From NCBI GenBank assembly GCA_026786125.1, contig JAJAYU010000408.1, positions 1 through 5,208 on the forward strand: a DNA stretch of 5,208 bases, in the 5' to 3' direction. The notes under the pieces were generated by a model. That model saw only the letters and a list, made by a program, of their open reading frames with translations, was not told the DNA's origin and searched no databases. The stretch is from Chamaesiphon sp. GTDB lineage: Bacteria > Cyanobacteriota > Cyanobacteriia > Cyanobacteriales > Chamaesiphonaceae. Of the stretch, positions 1-5,208 are shown piece after piece. How positions within the stretch are numbered: the first letter of the stretch is position 1; each line of letters opens with the position of its first letter. The position numbers and the translations under genes were made by a program.

Positions 1-24
1 AGTTTTATTTCTTGTCTCTCAAGC

Positions 25-963
25 CTAATACCGCTTCCAATAGATTTCTTCCAAACCGACTTGGAAATCTTCGGTCATCCACACCAAGCCAGCTTGAGCC
101 ACTTTGCCATCGATCATTGTGACTAGTGAAAAATTTCGTAGCGTACGTTCGATCGTTGAAAGTACACGCGGACAACGTGCCGCATTGAGATAAACTGTCT
201 CAGGACGCAGAACAATTGGTGTTCGCAAGCGTTCCTTCGTATGTCGGAGCTTATGGTGCATGTGCCCAAATGTCACTAACGGAATCGATTTTCCCTGCGC
301 CCGAAGAATCGAAATTGCCTGCTCTAAATCAGGATCGCCATAATCGCCCCCAAGAGCCTCACCCCAATCTTTGCCGCAGATCGATTCAGGTTCCTCCCCC
401 AGTCCAGTTGGGCCATTGTGTCCGATGATGATTATGTGTTCACAGCTCGCATTTTCACCCATTTCCACGATTCTCTGAGTGGAAGCCTCAAAACTATCGA
501 TCCCAAATCTAGCTTGATAAAAATCACTATATTTCCACTGGGAGCCACCCCAGCTAAAGGGGCGACTACCAATAATCGACAGATTCAACTGGGGAAAATC
601 TAGCTTGCCATAACCGATACAACTAGCCCCCAGCAAATTAGTTTGCTGCTGAACTCGGTCTTCTACCAGCGGATCGTAAGGACTTTTGCGCCTACCCCAA
701 TCGCTGGCGGTATACCAGGCATCATGATTGCCAAAGATTGCGGCTTTTGGCATGTCTAAACTGGCAATCTTCCCCACCAATTCGACGGCTTCATTGCCAA
801 AGTCACCGACAAATAATACTAAGTCTACGCCTAAATATTGCAGGGCGATCTCGTCTGCGGTTTCCCATTGGTCATGAACATCCCCAACGATCGCAATCCT
901 AATCGGTTTGGTTGGATTCTCTAGCATTGTTAAAGGCAACCACTGAATTTGCGCCCTCATCAT
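25..963 (-). CDS. Cyanobacterial/plant-type metallophosphatase (TIGR04168-like), 312 aa
   Basis: This is a complete calcineurin-like metallophosphoesterase. All five metal-binding blocks of the superfamily are visible in order: D28-V-H30 in the GDVHD motif, GDFGNE at 53-58 (D54), GNHD at 78-81 (N79, H80), GH at 181-182 in GHNGP, and GHMHH at 233-237. This predicts a two-metal phosphohydrolase, but the substrate cannot be read from the sequence. The segment around residues 131-140 (IGSRPFSWGG) and the overall length fit a family that, from memory, is confined to cyanobacteria and plants. There is no signal peptide or membrane segment, so it should be cytosolic. The first Met is followed at once by a second; Met13 just before the first beta strand is another possible start. 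None of the three has a clear Shine-Dalgarno sequence. It lies 12 bases downstream of the DUF4359 gene on the same strand and is probably co-transcribed with it. Confidence 0.9.
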   Translation of the reverse strand: MMRAQIQWLPLTMLENPTKPIRIAIVGDVHDQWETADEIALQYLGVDLVLFVGDFGNEAVELVGKIASLDMPKAAIFGNHDAWYTASDWGRRKSPYDPLVEDRVQQQTNLLGASCIGYGKLDFPQLNLSIIGSRPFSWGGSQWKYSDFYQARFGIDSFEASTQRIVEMGENASCEHIIIIGHNGPTGLGEEPESICGKDWGEALGGDYGDPDLEQAISILRAQGKSIPLVTFGHMHHKLRHTKERLRTPIVLRPETVYLNAARCPRVLSTIERTLRNFSLVTMIDGKVAQAGLVWMTEDFQVGLEEIYWKRY

Positions 964-975
964 TATAGGTGAGAA

Positions 976-1344
976 TCAAGGAGTCTTATAGACAAAGAAT
1001 CGATCAAATATCCCGATCGATTCTACCTGTACCTGCAAATTAACGATCGGCACCATGATATTTGATCGATAGATACTAAACAATATCCAGTTTTGGCGAA
1101 TAGTCGCAGCCGCTAAAATTGGTCGCAGCTCAGGCTTATAAGCTTCAATCGCTGCCCGACAAGGCCCTTGAATAAAAACGCCCAACCCATTTGGAGCACG
1201 ATCGCATTTGTCTTTGGCTAGTTCACCAATTCGATCGACAGCATAATTTTCATACGCAGCTCGACTAGGATTGGTCAAAGCCATTACCCCAGCTAGTCCA
1301 GATCCAGCCACAATCACCAGTAAGCCGATTTGCCATTTCAACAT
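976..1344 (-). CDS. DUF4359 domain-containing protein, membrane-anchored, about 122 aa
   Basis: This small protein has one hydrophobic N-terminal segment (about residues 5-23 from the chosen start), which is either an uncleaved anchor or a signal peptide. A soluble, presumably periplasmic or lumenal, domain follows. The TNPS..AYENYA motif right after the anchor, two cysteines near the middle of the domain, and the NWILFSIYRS segment match what I recall of DUF4359, a cyanobacterial family of unknown function. The two cysteines could form a disulfide outside the cytoplasm (inference). The frame can be opened three codons earlier at a GTG (1351-1353), but that codon abuts an in-frame stop. I therefore prefer the ATG at 1342-1344, which gives MLKWQIGLLV. 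The gene leads an apparent operon with the metallophosphatase. A possible -10 box TAGAAT lies at 1369-1374 on the minus strand without a good -35. It is divergent from tRNA-His. Confidence 0.85.
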   Translation of the reverse strand: MLKWQIGLLVIVAGSGLAGVMALTNPSRAAYENYAVDRIGELAKDKCDRAPNGLGVFIQGPCRAAIEAYKPELRPILAAATIRQNWILFSIYRSNIMVPIVNLQVQVESIGIFDRFFVYKTP

Positions 1345-1383
1345 GTCACCCACTCATACACCAAAATTATTCTACTCTGGTAC

Positions 1384-1413
1384 TAGACTAATTTAATCAG
1401 ATCGTGTTATATT
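1384..1413 (+). promoter_or_regulatory. Probable sigma70-type promoter of tRNA-His
   Basis: TAGACT (1384-1389) and TATATT (1408-1413) are separated by 18 bases. The -10 box carries an upstream TG (1405-1406), giving the extended form TGTTATATT. Transcription would start near 1420, about 14 bases before the mature tRNA. The tRNA-Thr promoter in this window has nearly the same layout, which supports the call. Confidence 0.5.
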
Positions 1414-1433
1414 CATTCATACTGAGAAGTTAT

Positions 1434-1507
1434 GGCGAGCGTCGCCTAGTGGTTATGGCAGAGGTTTGTGGTGCCTCCACTCGCGGGTTCGAATCCCGTC
1501 GTTCGCC
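1434..1507 (+). tRNA. tRNA-His (anticodon GTG)
   Basis: The sequence folds into a full cloverleaf. The acceptor stem is GCGAGCG (1435-1441) with CGTTCGC (1500-1506). The extra G at -1 (1434), diagnostic for histidine tRNAs, is encoded and faces C73 (1507). Position 8 is T and the D loop contains AGTGGTTA; the D stem has three pairs with a T13/T22 mismatch. The anticodon stem GAGGT/GCCTC encloses loop TTGTGGT with anticodon GTG at 1468-1470. The T arm is GCGGG-TTCGAAT-CCCGT. The 3' CCA is not encoded, as is common in cyanobacteria. It is transcribed alone, between its own promoter and a strong terminator. Confidence 0.97.
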
Positions 1508-1522
1508 CTTCTCGGTTAACTG

Positions 1523-1558
1523 AAAAAGATCCTTGGTCAATGCACCCAGGATCTTTTT
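1523..1558 (+). terminator. Intrinsic terminator of tRNA-His
   Basis: AAAAAGATCCT (1523-1533) pairs perfectly with AGGATCTTTTT (1548-1558). Two further G-C pairs follow inside, after one mismatch, and close an 8-base loop. The stem ends in five T residues. It starts 15 bases after the tRNA, so it should separate the tRNA unit from crtE. Confidence 0.88.
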
Positions 1559-1703
1559 CGTTTGTAAACCCGATCCCCTAAAAAGTACCAAACCCTCGTA
1601 AAATAGTTGAGACAAATGATTTTGACCATTGGCCATAGCGGAGCGTTTGCCCTAGCAATAGCCCGATCGAGGTCGAGATCTTCCTCCTCACTCTCTCGTA
1701 CCA

Positions 1704-2621
1704 ATGACCAGCACCCAAGATTTGAACACTTCGACTACTGCTTTTGATTTGGCAGCGTATCTTGCCGATCGACAACCCCGTGTAGAAGCAGCTCTAGATG
1801 CGGCGATCCGCCCCGCCTACCCCGATACAATCTATGCGGCGATGAGGTACTCATTATTGGCTGGCGGCAAACGATTGCGGCCCATTTTGTGTTTAGCTAG
1901 TTGCGAAGCAATTGGCGGTAATCCAGATCTAGCGATGCCTGTGGCTTGTGCTGTGGAAATGGTTCACACCATGTCGCTGATTCATGACGATCTACCCGCG
2001 ATGGATAATGATGACTATCGACGCGGTAAACTGACAAATCATAAAGTCTACGGCGAAGATATCGCAATTTTGGCTGGAGATGGTTTGCTCGCCTATGCGT
2101 TTGAGTATATCGCCGTTCACACCAAGGGGGTTAGTGCCGATCGAGTCCTCAGAGCCGTCGCTCATCTTGCTAGAGCCGTTGGAGCAGATGGTTTAGTCGG
2201 TGGACAGGTAGTAGATCTCGAATCAGAAGGCAAAGATATCACCGTCGAAACCCTCACCTATATCCACAACCACAAAACTGGCGCGCTATTTGAATCATCA
2301 GTTGTCTGTGGCGCGATTATGGCTGGAGCAACTGAGCCAGAGATCGAAAAATTAACTAAATTTGCCAATAATATTGGGTTAGCATTCCAAATTATCGATG
2401 ATATCCTGGATATCACCGCCACCCAAGCAGAACTCGGTAAAACAGCAGGCAAAGATCTCGAAGCCCAAAAAGCCACTTACCCCAAACTATGGGGATTAGC
2501 AGAATCCAAGCGGCAAGCTGATAAACTAGTAGCTGAAGCTAAAAGTATTTTGGCCGAGTTTGGCGATCGATCACAACCACTCCAAGCTTTAGCTGATTAT
2601 ATTACCGATCGTAAAAATTAA
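1704..2621 (+). CDS. crtE: Geranylgeranyl diphosphate synthase
   Basis: This soluble trans-prenyltransferase condenses isopentenyl diphosphate with allylic diphosphates to give GGPP, the precursor of carotenoids, the chlorophyll phytyl tail, and quinone side chains. Visible motifs are GGKRLRP (54-60), the first aspartate-rich motif DDLPAMD (95-101), GGQVVDL (166-172), K191-T192, the second aspartate-rich motif DDILD (232-236) and GKTAGKD (245-251). The residue five positions before the first motif is Met (M90), as in plant and cyanobacterial GGPP synthases, whereas E. coli farnesyl diphosphate synthase IspA has Tyr there. This supports a C20 product. The length of 305 residues is normal. The ATG at 1704 gives the expected short N-terminus before the FDLAAYL helix. 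No Shine-Dalgarno is seen; instead the leader has a pyrimidine-rich tract (1679-1697). A lone TAAAAT at 1599-1604 is a weak -10 candidate. A PAP2-family gene follows after 83 bases and is likely co-transcribed. Confidence 0.97.
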   Translation: MTSTQDLNTSTTAFDLAAYLADRQPRVEAALDAAIRPAYPDTIYAAMRYSLLAGGKRLRPILCLASCEAIGGNPDLAMPVACAVEMVHTMSLIHDDLPAMDNDDYRRGKLTNHKVYGEDIAILAGDGLLAYAFEYIAVHTKGVSADRVLRAVAHLARAVGADGLVGGQVVDLESEGKDITVETLTYIHNHKTGALFESSVVCGAIMAGATEPEIEKLTKFANNIGLAFQIIDDILDITATQAELGKTAGKDLEAQKATYPKLWGLAESKRQADKLVAEAKSILAEFGDRSQPLQALADYITDRKN

Positions 2622-2704
2622 TTCACAATCATCGCGATATCGATTTATGCTCGGCTTTATTTCAACACTCACTGTTAGTCATCTCCTCACTTTAGGTCAT
2701 TTAC

Positions 2705-3184
2705 GTGGTTAATAAGGCAGCCCCTCTGATTAACAATATCAGTCAAATTCTTGATAACCGGATTTTACTGGTAGCAATCGCTGCTTGTCTAATCGCCCAG
2801 GTACTCAAACTGATTATCGATCTCATTCAAAATGGTAAAGTCAGTGCCAAAGTATTGACAACTACAGGCGGAATGCCCAGTGCCCACTCAGCTCTAGTCA
2901 CTGCTCTTGCTGCTGGAGTAGGGGATAGTTTGGGCTGGAAAAGTGCTGAATTTGCGATCGCTACCATTTTTGCGATCGTAGTGATGTATGATGCCGCTGG
3001 AGTTCGTCAAGCAGCAGGCAAACAAGCCCGAATTCTCAATCAAATGATCGATGAATTATTTTCTGACGATCACAAATTTAATGAAGAAAAGCTCAAAGAA
3101 TTATTAGGGCATACACCCGTACAGGTAATCGCAGGTTCCATCCTCGGTATTGCAATTAGTTGGTTATTTTCTTGGATTCAATAG
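2705..3184 (+). CDS. Divergent PAP2 family (DUF212) integral membrane protein, 159 aa
   Basis: This protein belongs to the acid phosphatase/vanadium-dependent haloperoxidase-related family (divergent PAP2, DUF212). The signature blocks are GGMPSAHSA (55-63, with H61), YDAAGVRQAAGKQA (95-108, with R101) and LLGHTPVQVIAG (133-144, with H136). These probably stand for the phosphate-binding and catalytic residues of PAP2 phosphatases. Hydrophobic segments lie at about 20-40, 64-74, 82-95 and 140-157, so it is a multi-pass membrane protein with a charged loop at about 115-132. The likely activity is hydrolysis of a lipid or prenyl phosphate, but no substrate is established as far as I know. The start is GTG, because the in-frame codons upstream soon meet a stop at 2693-2695. 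An AGGT (2694-2697) lies 7 bases before it as a weak ribosome binding site. Its position just after crtE suggests a link to isoprenoid metabolism (inference). Confidence 0.92.
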   Translation: MVNKAAPLINNISQILDNRILLVAIAACLIAQVLKLIIDLIQNGKVSAKVLTTTGGMPSAHSALVTALAAGVGDSLGWKSAEFAIATIFAIVVMYDAAGVRQAAGKQARILNQMIDELFSDDHKFNEEKLKELLGHTPVQVIAGSILGIAISWLFSWIQ

Positions 3185-3190
3185 CTTGAA

Positions 3191-3250
3191 CTAGTGCTCT
3201 CGCCGTGACAATTATCAGTGTCTCTGACTGAAATTACGCGAGAGCTAGAG
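3191..3250 (+). other. Long interrupted stem-loop after the PAP2 gene
   Basis: GCTCTCGC (3196-3203) pairs perfectly with GCGAGAGC (3238-3245). Inside, GT/AC, AATT/AATT and TCAGT/ACTGA (3215-3219 with 3227-3231) can continue the stem, with small bulges, to a 7-base loop. That makes about 19 pairs in all. It begins about 10 bases after the stop codon. No run of T follows, so it is not a textbook intrinsic terminator. It may protect the 3' end of the mRNA or be a processing site. Confidence 0.55.
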
Positions 3251-3272
3251 TGACATCGATGTAAAATAAAGT

Positions 3273-3302
3273 TTGACAACCTAGCTAGTTATACGGTACA
3301 AG
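3273..3302 (+). promoter_or_regulatory. Probable sigma70-type promoter of the DUF4327-like gene
   Basis: A perfect -35 box TTGACA (3273-3278) is followed after 18 bases by TACAAG (3297-3302), or after 17 bases by GTACAA, as a weaker -10 box. A TATAAG further on (3303-3308) is too distant for standard spacing. Transcription from here would leave a leader of about 95-100 bases. That leader contains a 6-bp hairpin (GCTAAA 3341-3346 with TTTAGC 3354-3359) and the palindrome CTTAATTAAG (3371-3380). Confidence 0.45.
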
Positions 3303-3405
3303 TATAAGAGCGCACTTCCCAGCGCATGTAAATTACCAGTGCTAAAACGAATATTTAGCCGGAATTCAATCTTAATTAAGTATTCAAACAATTAAATCTT
3401 TATCT

Positions 3406-3624
3406 ATGACCCAGCAAGTGCTTCACCCGATGGTGAAAATGCAACGCCAAGTCGAATCTTTGGTTGCGTCCAAAATTCTCGCTCCCACCGATCAAATTTG
3501 GAAAATTGCCTTTCTATATGGTGATAAATGGCAGCATTGGAAAAATGAACTGCTAGAATTTGGCTTCACTCTCCAAGATCCAGTCAGTGAACTCCTCGAA
3601 GTCGAAGCTTGGGACGAAGATTAA
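3406..3624 (+). CDS. DUF4327-like small cyanobacterial protein, 72 aa
   Basis: This is a small, acidic, soluble protein with no membrane segment or signal peptide. Its pattern fits what I recall of DUF4327, a family of about 70 residues in cyanobacteria: RQVESLV (14-20), a tryptophan in QIWKIA (29-34), KWQHWKNEL (41-49), GFTLQDPVSELL (53-64) and an acidic end VEAWDED (66-72). No function is known to me. The conserved tryptophans and the acidic C-terminus look like a small protein-binding module (inference). The ATG is the natural start; the upstream sequence is AT-rich with no Shine-Dalgarno. It appears to be a single-gene unit with its own promoter. The coding frame is well supported, but the family name is from memory and less certain. 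Confidence 0.78.
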   Translation: MTQQVLHPMVKMQRQVESLVASKILAPTDQIWKIAFLYGDKWQHWKNELLEFGFTLQDPVSELLEVEAWDED

Positions 3625-3707
3625 ACGATTTCAGCACAGCTTAAGTTAGGCTATCGCTAACACTGTCGGATTTCACATCCAAATCTAACAAATTTACTAT
3701 TACTTAC

Positions 3708-3737
3708 TAGACACAGATTCGATCTGTGTGTTATGAT
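3708..3737 (+). promoter_or_regulatory. Promoter of tRNA-Thr with an operator-like inverted repeat in its spacer
   Basis: TAGACA (3708-3713) and TATGAT (3732-3737) match the sigma70 boxes at five of six positions each and are 18 bases apart. Transcription would start just before the tRNA 5' end at 3750. A perfect 8-bp inverted repeat, ACACAGAT at 3711-3718 and ATCTGTGT at 3722-3729 with TCG between, starts inside the -35 box and covers almost the whole spacer. Confidence 0.6.
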
Positions 3738-3749
3738 AGGAGAAAGCGT

Positions 3750-3822
3750 GCTGGCGTAGCTCAGTTGGTAGAGCAGCTGATTTGTAATCAGCCGGTCAGG
3801 GGTTCGAATCCGTTCGCCAGCT
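3750..3822 (+). tRNA. tRNA-Thr (anticodon TGT)
   Basis: The cloverleaf is clear. The acceptor stem is GCTGGCG (3750-3756) with CGCCAGC (3815-3821), and the discriminator is T. The D stem GCTC/GAGC is perfect. The anticodon stem GCTGA/TCAGC encloses loop TTTGTAA with anticodon TGT at 3783-3785. The T loop is the standard TTCGAAT. The T stem is odd: AGGGG (3798-3802) against CCGTT (3810-3814) leaves a G/G mismatch in the middle and a G-T wobble. The 3' CCA is not encoded. The tRNA should read the ACA codon family. Confidence 0.96.
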
Positions 3823-3842
3823 TTAACGGAAATAAAAGATTG

Positions 3843-3882
3843 ATGGGGCATAACTACTATAGTTGTGTCCCATTAGTTTTTT
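3843..3882 (+). terminator. Intrinsic terminator of tRNA-Thr
   Basis: A 14-bp stem (3843-3856 with 3860-3873, two G-T wobbles) closes a tight CTA loop. It is followed by TAG and then six T residues (3877-3882). It begins 20 bases after the tRNA. Read from the other strand, the same hairpin is followed by a TTTT-containing stretch, so it may also help stop transcription arriving from dapB. Confidence 0.82.
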
Positions 3883-3899
3883 GCGTTGAATTAATTAAT

Positions 3900-3952
3900 A
3901 GTCTCGCCACCCAATTCGAGACTCAATTGGGGTGGGAGACTGGGAGATTTTT
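3900..3952. terminator. Second hairpin between the convergent tRNA-Thr and dapB
   Basis: AGTCTC, CCACCC and AATT (3900-3916) pair with AATT, GGGTGG and GAGACT (3925-3941). The stem has 16 pairs with one bulged G on each side and an 8-base loop. On the plus strand it is followed after six bases by five T residues (3948-3952). On the minus strand it starts about 20 bases after the dapB stop and is followed by an AT-rich stretch. It is most likely the dapB terminator and may act in both directions. Confidence 0.6.
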
Positions 3953-3963
3953 GAGCTAAATAT

Positions 3964-4791
3964 CTAGAGGATTTTTTCTAATCCATAGACTAAGGATTTT
4001 AGTCCCAAAATCTTGCGGATGGCTAGGAGGACTCCAGGCATGTAACAGGCGCGATTGGTGGTGTCGTGGCGGAGGAGATAGGTTTCACCTGGGGCACCGA
4101 AGATAATTTCTTGGTGGGCGATGTAGCCAGGAAGTCTGATGCTGTGGATGCGGATATTTTCATCAGCGATGCAGCCCCGCGCACCAGGAATCTTTTCAGT
4201 TTCGGTGACGCTGGGTGGATTGAAGGTTTTGCCGAGTTCGCCTAATAGTTGAGCGGTTTGGATCGCGGTACCACTAGGGGCATCGGCTTTTTGATTGTGG
4301 TGGAGTTCGATGATTTCCACATGCTCAAAGAATTTGGCAGCTTGAATGGCTGCTTGCTGCATTAAGATCACCCCGATCGAGAAATTTGGGATAATCAGAC
4401 AGCCAGTACTGGCTTTGTCAGCAAATTCAGCTAGTTCTTGGATCTGAGTTGTACTTAGTCCCGTGGTACCAACAACTGGACGCACACCATAAGCGATCGC
4501 CGATCGGACGTTTTCGTAGATACTATCAGGATGGGTAAAATCGACCATCACGGCGGGTTCTTTTTCCTGAGATGCCATTGCCAGAATTGCTTGCATGTCG
4601 TTCATGACTGGGATTTCCAATGCCCCACAGCCAGCAATCTCACCAATATCTTCACCCTGAAGTTTTGGATTGCGATCGATCGCTCCCATTAGCACCAGAT
4701 CTGGAGCGTTAGCGACGGCTCTAATCACTTCTAGTCCCATTTTCCCCCCTGCCCCATTGACGACGACAGGTATTGGCGATTGAGTACTCAT
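3964..4791 (-). CDS. dapB: 4-hydroxy-tetrahydrodipicolinate reductase
   Basis: This cytosolic enzyme catalyses the NAD(P)H-dependent reduction step of the diaminopimelate/lysine pathway, supplying peptidoglycan and protein synthesis. The N-terminal Rossmann domain shows [10 protein letters not shown] (10-19) for the dinucleotide, DFTHP (84-88) and GTTGL (108-112). The substrate domain has PNFSIGV (135-141) and the family signature [15 protein letters not shown] (162-176). Within it, H164 and K168 correspond to the catalytic His159 and Lys163 of the E. coli enzyme. The C-terminal segment [14 protein letters not shown] (219-232) returns to the nucleotide-binding part. At 275 residues the length is normal and nothing is missing. 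The ATG start is supported by AAAGGAA (4801-4807), a good ribosome binding site 9 bases upstream. It is a single-gene unit, convergent with tRNA-Thr and divergent from the feoB remnant. Confidence 0.97.
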   Translation of the reverse strand: MSTQSPIPVVVNGAGGKMGLEVIRAVANAPDLVLMGAIDRNPKLQGEDIGEIAGCGALEIPVMNDMQAILAMASQEKEPAVMVDFTHPDSIYENVRSAIAYGVRPVVGTTGLSTTQIQELAEFADKASTGCLIIPNFSIGVILMQQAAIQAAKFFEHVEIIELHHNQKADAPSGTAIQTAQLLGELGKTFNPPSVTETEKIPGARGCIADENIRIHSIRLPGYIAHQEIIFGAPGETYLLRHDTTNRACYMPGVLLAIRKILGLKSLVYGLEKIL

Positions 4792-4829
4792 GGCTGATTT
4801 TTCCTTTGGCTGACAACTTTACATTGCCT

Positions 4830-4838
4830 ATTATGACA
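4830..4838 (-). promoter_or_regulatory. Candidate extended -10 promoter of dapB
   Basis: On the minus strand the sequence reads TGTCATAAT, an extended -10 element (TGn followed by CATAAT, five of six matches). The -35 region at standard spacing is poor. The predicted start near 4823 would leave a leader of about 30 bases that includes the AAAGGAA ribosome binding site. Confidence 0.38.
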
Positions 4839-4926
4839 CCAAAAACTTACGGCTCTTGATCTCGATCTATATTTGTTCAAAACTGCTTAAATTTTCTTGT
4901 TGATATTAATTATCCTAAAGAGTTAA

Positions 4927-5208
4927 GATTCCAATAGGCTAGACACAATTAATTATCTTGATCGACAGATTAGTCTTGCGCTGCAAATCAAGCATCTAGG
5001 TTTACCCGCTTTACTACTATTAAACATGGCTGATGAAGCTCCAAAATTTGGAGTGCAGATCGAGCCAGCACAGATTTCACGGCACTTGGGAATGCCTGTG
5101 TTGCCAGTTAGTGCCAAATATGGACAGGGTTACAGTCAGGCACGGAATTTAATTGCGCTGGAATTGAGTCGGCAATCGGAACCAGTATTGGCGGGCAAAG
5201 TAGAAAAG
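4927..5208 (+). pseudogene. feoB: 5'-truncated FeoB-type GTPase domain (ferrous iron transporter B), runs off the window
   Basis: This frame is open from just after a TAA (4924-4926) to the window end, 94 codons. It reads as the second half of a FeoB G domain. DSNRLD at the start resembles the segment after the G3 motif. LLLLNMADEA (29-38) is the beta strand plus G4 guanine-specificity motif NMxD. The stretch FGVQIEPAQISRHLGMP fits the usual FeoB linker helix, and VSAKYGQG (61-68) is the G5 region. The P-loop (G1), G2 and G3 motifs, about 90 residues in FeoB, are absent. Only 135 bases separate this frame from dapB, and they encode no such motifs in any plus frame I read. The only ATG in this part is the Met of NMAD itself (5026-5028), so a gene called from there would be an artefactual start. 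The visible part has no stops or frameshifts, which suggests a recent truncation. It could still be expressed as a fragment. The membrane part, if present, lies beyond the window. Confidence 0.65.

Noticed and set aside
216..603. Two plus-strand frames opposite the metallophosphatase
   Set aside because: They lie wholly inside the well-supported minus-strand gene, have no domain-like pattern and lack ribosome binding sites.
1430..1636. Minus-strand frame containing a GERRDSNPR-like peptide
   Set aside because: It is the antisense of tRNA-His plus its terminator. The RDSNPR string is a well-known artefact of translating tRNA T arms.
1578..1775. Minus-strand frame across the crtE leader and start
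   Set aside because: It has low-complexity basic composition, overlaps crtE, and shows no recognisable motif.
2258..2476. Minus-strand frame within crtE
   Set aside because: It is a shadow of crtE, covering the antisense of the second aspartate-rich motif, with no independent support.
3711..3729. Inverted repeat as an intrinsic terminator of the DUF4327-like gene
   Set aside because: No T tract follows and the element sits between good -35 and -10 boxes, so a terminator is the less likely reading, though not excluded.
3657..3851. Minus-strand frame containing GERIRTPDRLITNQLLYQLS
   Set aside because: It is the antisense translation of tRNA-Thr, a frequent false protein call.
3726..3959. 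Plus-strand frame containing AGVAQLVEQ and RGSNPF
   Set aside because: It is the sense translation of tRNA-Thr and its terminator, another classic false call.
2954..4500. GCGATCGC repeats as a regulatory or CRISPR-like array
   Set aside because: These are dispersed HIP1 octamers found throughout many cyanobacterial genomes. Spacing is irregular and they lie inside genes.
5026..5208. A new gene starting at the ATG at 5026
   Set aside because: The codons before this ATG continue the FeoB pattern (LPALLLLN), and the Met is part of the NMAD G4 motif, so it is unlikely to be a true start.

Overview
The window looks like a piece of a cyanobacterial chromosome. It contains at least two copies of the HIP1 octamer GCGATCGC (2954-2961 and 4493-4500) and many related CGATCG words. 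It also carries several small protein families that I know mainly from cyanobacteria: a DUF4359 protein, a DUF4327-like protein, and a metallophosphatase shared by cyanobacteria and plants. The GGPP synthase is of the plant/cyanobacterial type. The genus cannot be fixed from this stretch.

Layout, left to right. (1) On the minus strand, a short DUF4359 membrane-anchored protein is followed after about 12 bases by a complete metallophosphatase; they look like a two-gene operon. (2) Divergent from these is tRNA-His(GTG), with a recognisable promoter and a strong intrinsic terminator. (3) On the plus strand, crtE (geranylgeranyl diphosphate synthase) is followed by a divergent PAP2-family (DUF212) membrane phosphatase, then an elaborate stem-loop without a T tract. 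(4) A 72-residue DUF4327-like protein follows, preceded by a TTGACA-type promoter and an AT-rich leader of about 100 bases. (5) tRNA-Thr(TGT) has a promoter whose spacer is almost filled by a perfect inverted repeat, and it is followed by an intrinsic terminator. (6) Convergent to it on the minus strand is dapB (4-hydroxy-tetrahydrodipicolinate reductase); the two share a pair of stacked hairpins. (7) At the right edge, divergent from dapB, is a plus-strand frame that reads as the second half of a FeoB GTPase domain, with the first half absent. It continues past the window.

Most genes here are housekeeping: isoprenoid supply for carotenoids, chlorophyll and quinones (crtE), lysine/diaminopimelate synthesis (dapB) and translation (two tRNAs). 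I see no phage, insertion sequence, CRISPR array or defence cluster, and no convincing undescribed multi-gene system. The points most worth a second look are the 5'-truncated feoB, the palindrome inside the tRNA-Thr promoter, the T-arm mismatch in that tRNA, and the structured element after the PAP2 gene.
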